From: DASQDN01 sp035630195
GTDB lineage: Bacteria > Acidobacteriota > Terriglobia > Bryobacterales > Bryobacteraceae
Length of the DNA: 5,774 nucleotides
Reading direction: 5' to 3'
NCBI GenBank assembly: GCA_035630195.1
Contig: DASQLD010000386.1
Coordinates: 1 to 5,774, forward strand
The translations under genes were made by a program, and so were the position numbers. The notes beneath the pieces were generated by a model. That model ran no database searches and was not told the origin of the DNA. It saw nothing but the letters and a program-made list of their open reading frames with translations. Position 1 is the stretch's first letter. Each line of letters opens with the position of its first letter. Positions 3,048-5,774 of the stretch are shown here, piece by piece.

Positions 3048-5774
3048 TCACGCGACCGCCAAAGACCCTTTGTTGCGGTAAGCGAGATAGAATCCCGCCG
3101 GAACTAGGAAGATCGTGCAGGCGACCGAAACGGTGAGTCCGCCGATGAGCGCTCTGGCGAGTGGGGCATAGGCTTCGCTACCTTCGCCCATTTTCATCGC
3201 CATGGGCATCAAGCCAATGATCGTGGCGAGTGAGGTCATCAGCACCGGCCTCAGCCGCACGCGGCAGGCTTGCACAATTGCCTCACCTACGGTCATCCCG
3301 TCGTGAAGCAGATGATGAGCGAACTCGACGATCAGGATGCTGTTCGACATCGCGACACCGGCAAGCATGACGATGCCCATCAGGGACATCACGTTTAAGG
3401 TGGTGCCAGTTAACCAGAGGGTAACGAGCACTCCTGTAATCCCAGGGGGCAGCGCGAGAAGAATGATGAACGGATCCATGAACGATTTGAACTGGGCCAC
3501 AAGAATCAGGTAAAGAAGCAGGATCGAAAGGAGTAAGCCTGTCGCGAAGCTTGTGAAAGACTGGCGCATACTTTGCACCATCCCTCGCAAAGTGATCTCT
3601 ACACCTTTCGGAATGTTCGTCTTTGCAATCAACTTGTCAATATCGTTCGCGATGGAGCTTAGGTCCTCGCCGAGCGGCCGCACTAGCACGTCGATCGTCC
3701 TTCGAATCTGGTAATGATTCACCTCTGTGGGTCCCTGCATCGGTTGAATCGTGCTGATCATGTCCAGTCGCGTAGGCTGTATCGAAGCAGGTCCGCGCAG
3801 CGGGATGGCGCTTAAGTCCACGATATTCTTGACCTGCTTTTCGGGATACTGAACTGCCAGATAGTAGGGGTTGCCGTTGCGCGGGTCGATCCAGAGGCTC
3901 GGCGCAATCATCTGGTTCGAAGTAAGTGAGGTAATAACGTTGGCGACCACTTCTCGCTGACTCAGACCAAGCTCTCGGGCGCGCAGTCGATCGATATCCA
4001 GTTTCAGGGCTGGTTGGTCGAGGTCCTGTGGCACGAACACGTCGGCAACTCCCTGAAACTTCCGAATCTCTCGGGCGAGATCCAAACCCAACTTGTAATT
4101 GGTTTGGAGATTCGATCCCGAGATCTGGACGTCAACCGGAGCCGCGAGTCCCATGTTCAAAGTGGATTCGATGAGACTGCCCGAACCGAAATACGCAGTA
4201 AGTTGCGGCAGTTCGTCCTGCATTGCTTTTTTCACTTGCGCAATGTAGTCGTAACTGCCGACCCGATGTCCCGGAGTGAGCGCAACCTGGACATTCGCCG
4301 TATGCATGGACGAATTGTTGGTGAAGATTGATGAGAAGCCGGGGTCGACGCCAATGTTCGAGACGACCATTCCGAGCTCTTCCGTCGGAACGATCCTCCG
4401 GACTAGCGCTTCCAGTTTCTTGATATCGTTCTCAGTTTCTTCCAAACGTGTTCCGGACGGCGCCTTGACGCGAATCACAAATTGTCCGGCATCCGTCATT
4501 GGAAAGAAGGCAAGACCGAGCAAAGGAGCGATGAGGAGACTCAGGAAGAACACGCATGCGAAACTCACAAGGGTGACGACCGGACGCTTTATCGTTCGGT
4601 TCACCAGCCCGTTGTACAGCTCGAGAAATCGCTCGAAATGATGATTGAACGATCGATTGAAACGTGCGCCCAATCCTTTTGGCTTCTGACCGCTGGTATG
4701 GGAACCGCCGCTCTTCAGGTAACGGGCGCAGAATAACGGAACTACCGTTAACGCAACAACGTAAGAGGCAAACAAAGACAAGACAACAGCAAGCGCCAGC
4801 GAGGAAAACAGATACTTGCTGACACCATACAGAAGGGTAACGGGAAAGAAGACGACGACCGTTGTTAACGTTGCCGAAAGGACAGGAAGGGCAACCTCTT
4901 TGCCTCCCAGTTCGGCTGCTAGCGCCGGCGATTTGCCCATTTCAAGGTGGCGGTAGATGTTCTCTAGGACAACCACCGAGTTATCGATCAACCGGGATAA
5001 GGCGAGCGCTAGTCCGCCCAAAACCATCGTGTTCACGGAACTGCCACCAATCTGCAGCGCAACGAACGTGGCCAGCGCCGATAGTGGTATCGAGAAGAAC
5101 ACGGCAATGGTTGCGCGCATACTTCCCAGAAAGATCAAAATCATCAGAGACGTCAGAAACAGACCGAGCGCTCCCTCATGCAGCAAAGTTTCGATCGCGC
5201 TCTTGACGAACTCGGACTGATCGAAGACCACGGCCGTCTTGAGCGTATCGGGAATGTCGGCAAGCTTCTTCACTTTGCTGCGGATGCCATCGACAACGGC
5301 AATGGTGTTGGAATCTCCACCCTGTTTCAGGATTGGAAGATAGACGGAACGCTGTCCATTGACGCGAACAATGTTGTATTGAAGGGTTTGCGCGTCCTTC
5401 GCCTCTCCGATATCGGAAACCTTCACCGGCGTCTGACCCACCATCTTCAGAGGAACGCGATTGATGTCCGCCACTCCGCCCAGCATGCTGTTCGTGTAGA
5501 TGTTGTAATCGAGCCGTCCAATCTGGACGTCGCCCGCGGGAAGGATGACATTCGATTCTCCAATCGTGCGGACGACATCCATGATGCTGAGCTGATGCGC
5601 TTCCAGCTTGAAGGGGTCTGCGTACAGCATCATCTGCCGTCCACGCCCGCCGAAAGGTTGAGGGACTGAGGCTCCTGGAACGCCGGCCAGCTGATTGCGA
5701 ATCACGTTCTGGGCGATGTCTTTCAGCTGTGTTTCGGAGAGACCTTCGCCACCTAAGGTCAGAAGGCACACGGG
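3048..5774 (-). CDS. RND-superfamily efflux permease (HAE1/AcrB-like), 5' end outside the window
   Basis: The visible 908 codons cover all but roughly the first 130-140 residues (TM1 and the start of the first porter subdomain) of an inner-membrane RND pump, which takes substrates from the periplasm or membrane and drives them out through a fusion protein and an outer-membrane channel. The frame is open through the window edge; the GTG at 5771 is internal. Numbering from that codon: first periplasmic porter/docking part 1-195; TM2 about 199-217, TM3 222-241, TM4 247-270, TM5 292-317, TM6 323-347; cytoplasmic linker; TM7 397-422; second periplasmic loop 423-740; TM8-TM12 741-898. The family signatures FFPMTDAGQF, RVRLRPVLMTS (837-847) and the TM10 NSILIVEF are clear. 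In TM4 the usual Asp-Asp pair is D263-N264, and the TM10 lysine position is S809; R839 and T846 are kept. Substrate cannot be assigned. Confidence 0.95.
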   Translation of the reverse strand, partial: PVCLLTLGGEGLSETQLKDIAQNVIRNQLAGVPGASVPQPFGGRGRQMMLYADPFKLEAHQLSIMDVVRTIGESNVILPAGDVQIGRLDYNIYTNSMLGGVADINRVPLKMVGQTPVKVSDIGEAKDAQTLQYNIVRVNGQRSVYLPILKQGGDSNTIAVVDGIRSKVKKLADIPDTLKTAVVFDQSEFVKSAIETLLHEGALGLFLTSLMILIFLGSMRATIAVFFSIPLSALATFVALQIGGSSVNTMVLGGLALALSRLIDNSVVVLENIYRHLEMGKSPALAAELGGKEVALPVLSATLTTVVVFFPVTLLYGVSKYLFSSLALAVVLSLFASYVVALTVVPLFCARYLKSGGSHTSGQKPKGLGARFNRSFNHHFERFLELYNGLVNRTIKRPVVTLVSFACVFFLSLLIAPLLGLAFFPMTDAGQFVIRVKAPSGTRLEETENDIKKLEALVRRIVPTEELGMVVSNIGVDPGFSSIFTNNSSMHTANVQVALTPGHRVGSYDYIAQVKKAMQDELPQLTAYFGSGSLIESTLNMGLAAPVDVQISGSNLQTNYKLGLDLAREIRKFQGVADVFVPQDLDQPALKLDIDRLRARELGLSQREVVANVITSLTSNQMIAPSLWIDPRNGNPYYLAVQYPEKQVKNIVDLSAIPLRGPASIQPTRLDMISTIQPMQGPTEVNHYQIRRTIDVLVRPLGEDLSSIANDIDKLIAKTNIPKGVEITLRGMVQSMRQSFTSFATGLLLSILLLYLILVAQFKSFMDPFIILLALPPGITGVLVTLWLTGTTLNVMSLMGIVMLAGVAMSNSILIVEFAHHLLHDGMTVGEAIVQACRVRLRPVLMTSLATIIGLMPMAMKMGEGSEAYAPLARALIGGLTVSVACTIFLVPAGFYLAYRNKGSLAVA

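Noticed and set aside
5176..5769. Long alternative frames on both strands inside the permease gene
   Set aside because: The permease frame carries full RND motifs throughout. The alternatives are Arg/Ser-rich or lack motifs, as shadow frames of GC-rich coding DNA do.
1..5774. CRISPR array, tRNA, rRNA, insertion-sequence ends, phage genes
   Set aside because: No regularly spaced direct repeats, cloverleaf-like sequence, rRNA segment, transposase motif or terminal inverted repeats were seen on either strand.

Overview
The window looks like a piece of chromosome from an acidobacterium, probably a Terriglobia-type soil organism. The main evidence is a secreted von Willebrand A protein of the 'VWFA-related Acidobacterial domain' type. 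A large RND efflux permease with the TM4 motif RLIDNSVVVLEN and a 94-residue two-helix membrane protein with the core EQQTAKLPSDTFLW also resemble proteins I associate with that phylum. Assignment is by recognition of protein style only; there is no rRNA or other phylogenetic marker here.

Layout, left to right. Positions 1-368 hold no convincing gene. The best candidate is a 49-codon minus-strand ORF (7-156) of unknown function with coding-like codon use, followed by about 210 bp in which I see only a small hairpin. A small membrane protein (369-653, minus) follows, with a perfect AGGAGG ribosome binding site. Positions 654-901 are intergenic and contain a possible promoter for that gene plus two inverted repeats, at 804-839 and 870-885. 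Next is a SRPBCC/START-like ligand-binding protein (902-1429, minus, probably a TTG start). It is divergent, across a 91-bp spacer, from an XRE-type regulator with a C-terminal cupin domain (1521-2108, plus). The regulator converges on the VWFA gene (2111-3046, minus) with only two bases between the stop codons. The VWFA gene lies one base downstream of a RND permease gene (3048-5774, minus) whose 5' end is outside the window.

How the parts may work together. The permease and the VWFA gene form a tight transcriptional, probably translationally coupled unit. The upstream part of that operon, where a membrane-fusion protein and an outer-membrane factor would be expected, is beyond position 5774. 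The cupin-XRE regulator sits between the SRPBCC gene and the efflux operon. It could control its divergent neighbour, itself, or neither; a TTTTC-N7-GAAAA inverted repeat in the divergent spacer is the only operator candidate I can point to. I see no CRISPR array, tRNA, rRNA, insertion sequence or phage gene. The most unusual points are the altered proton-relay positions of the permease and its coupling to a Tat-type VWFA protein. Neither amounts to a demonstrated new system.
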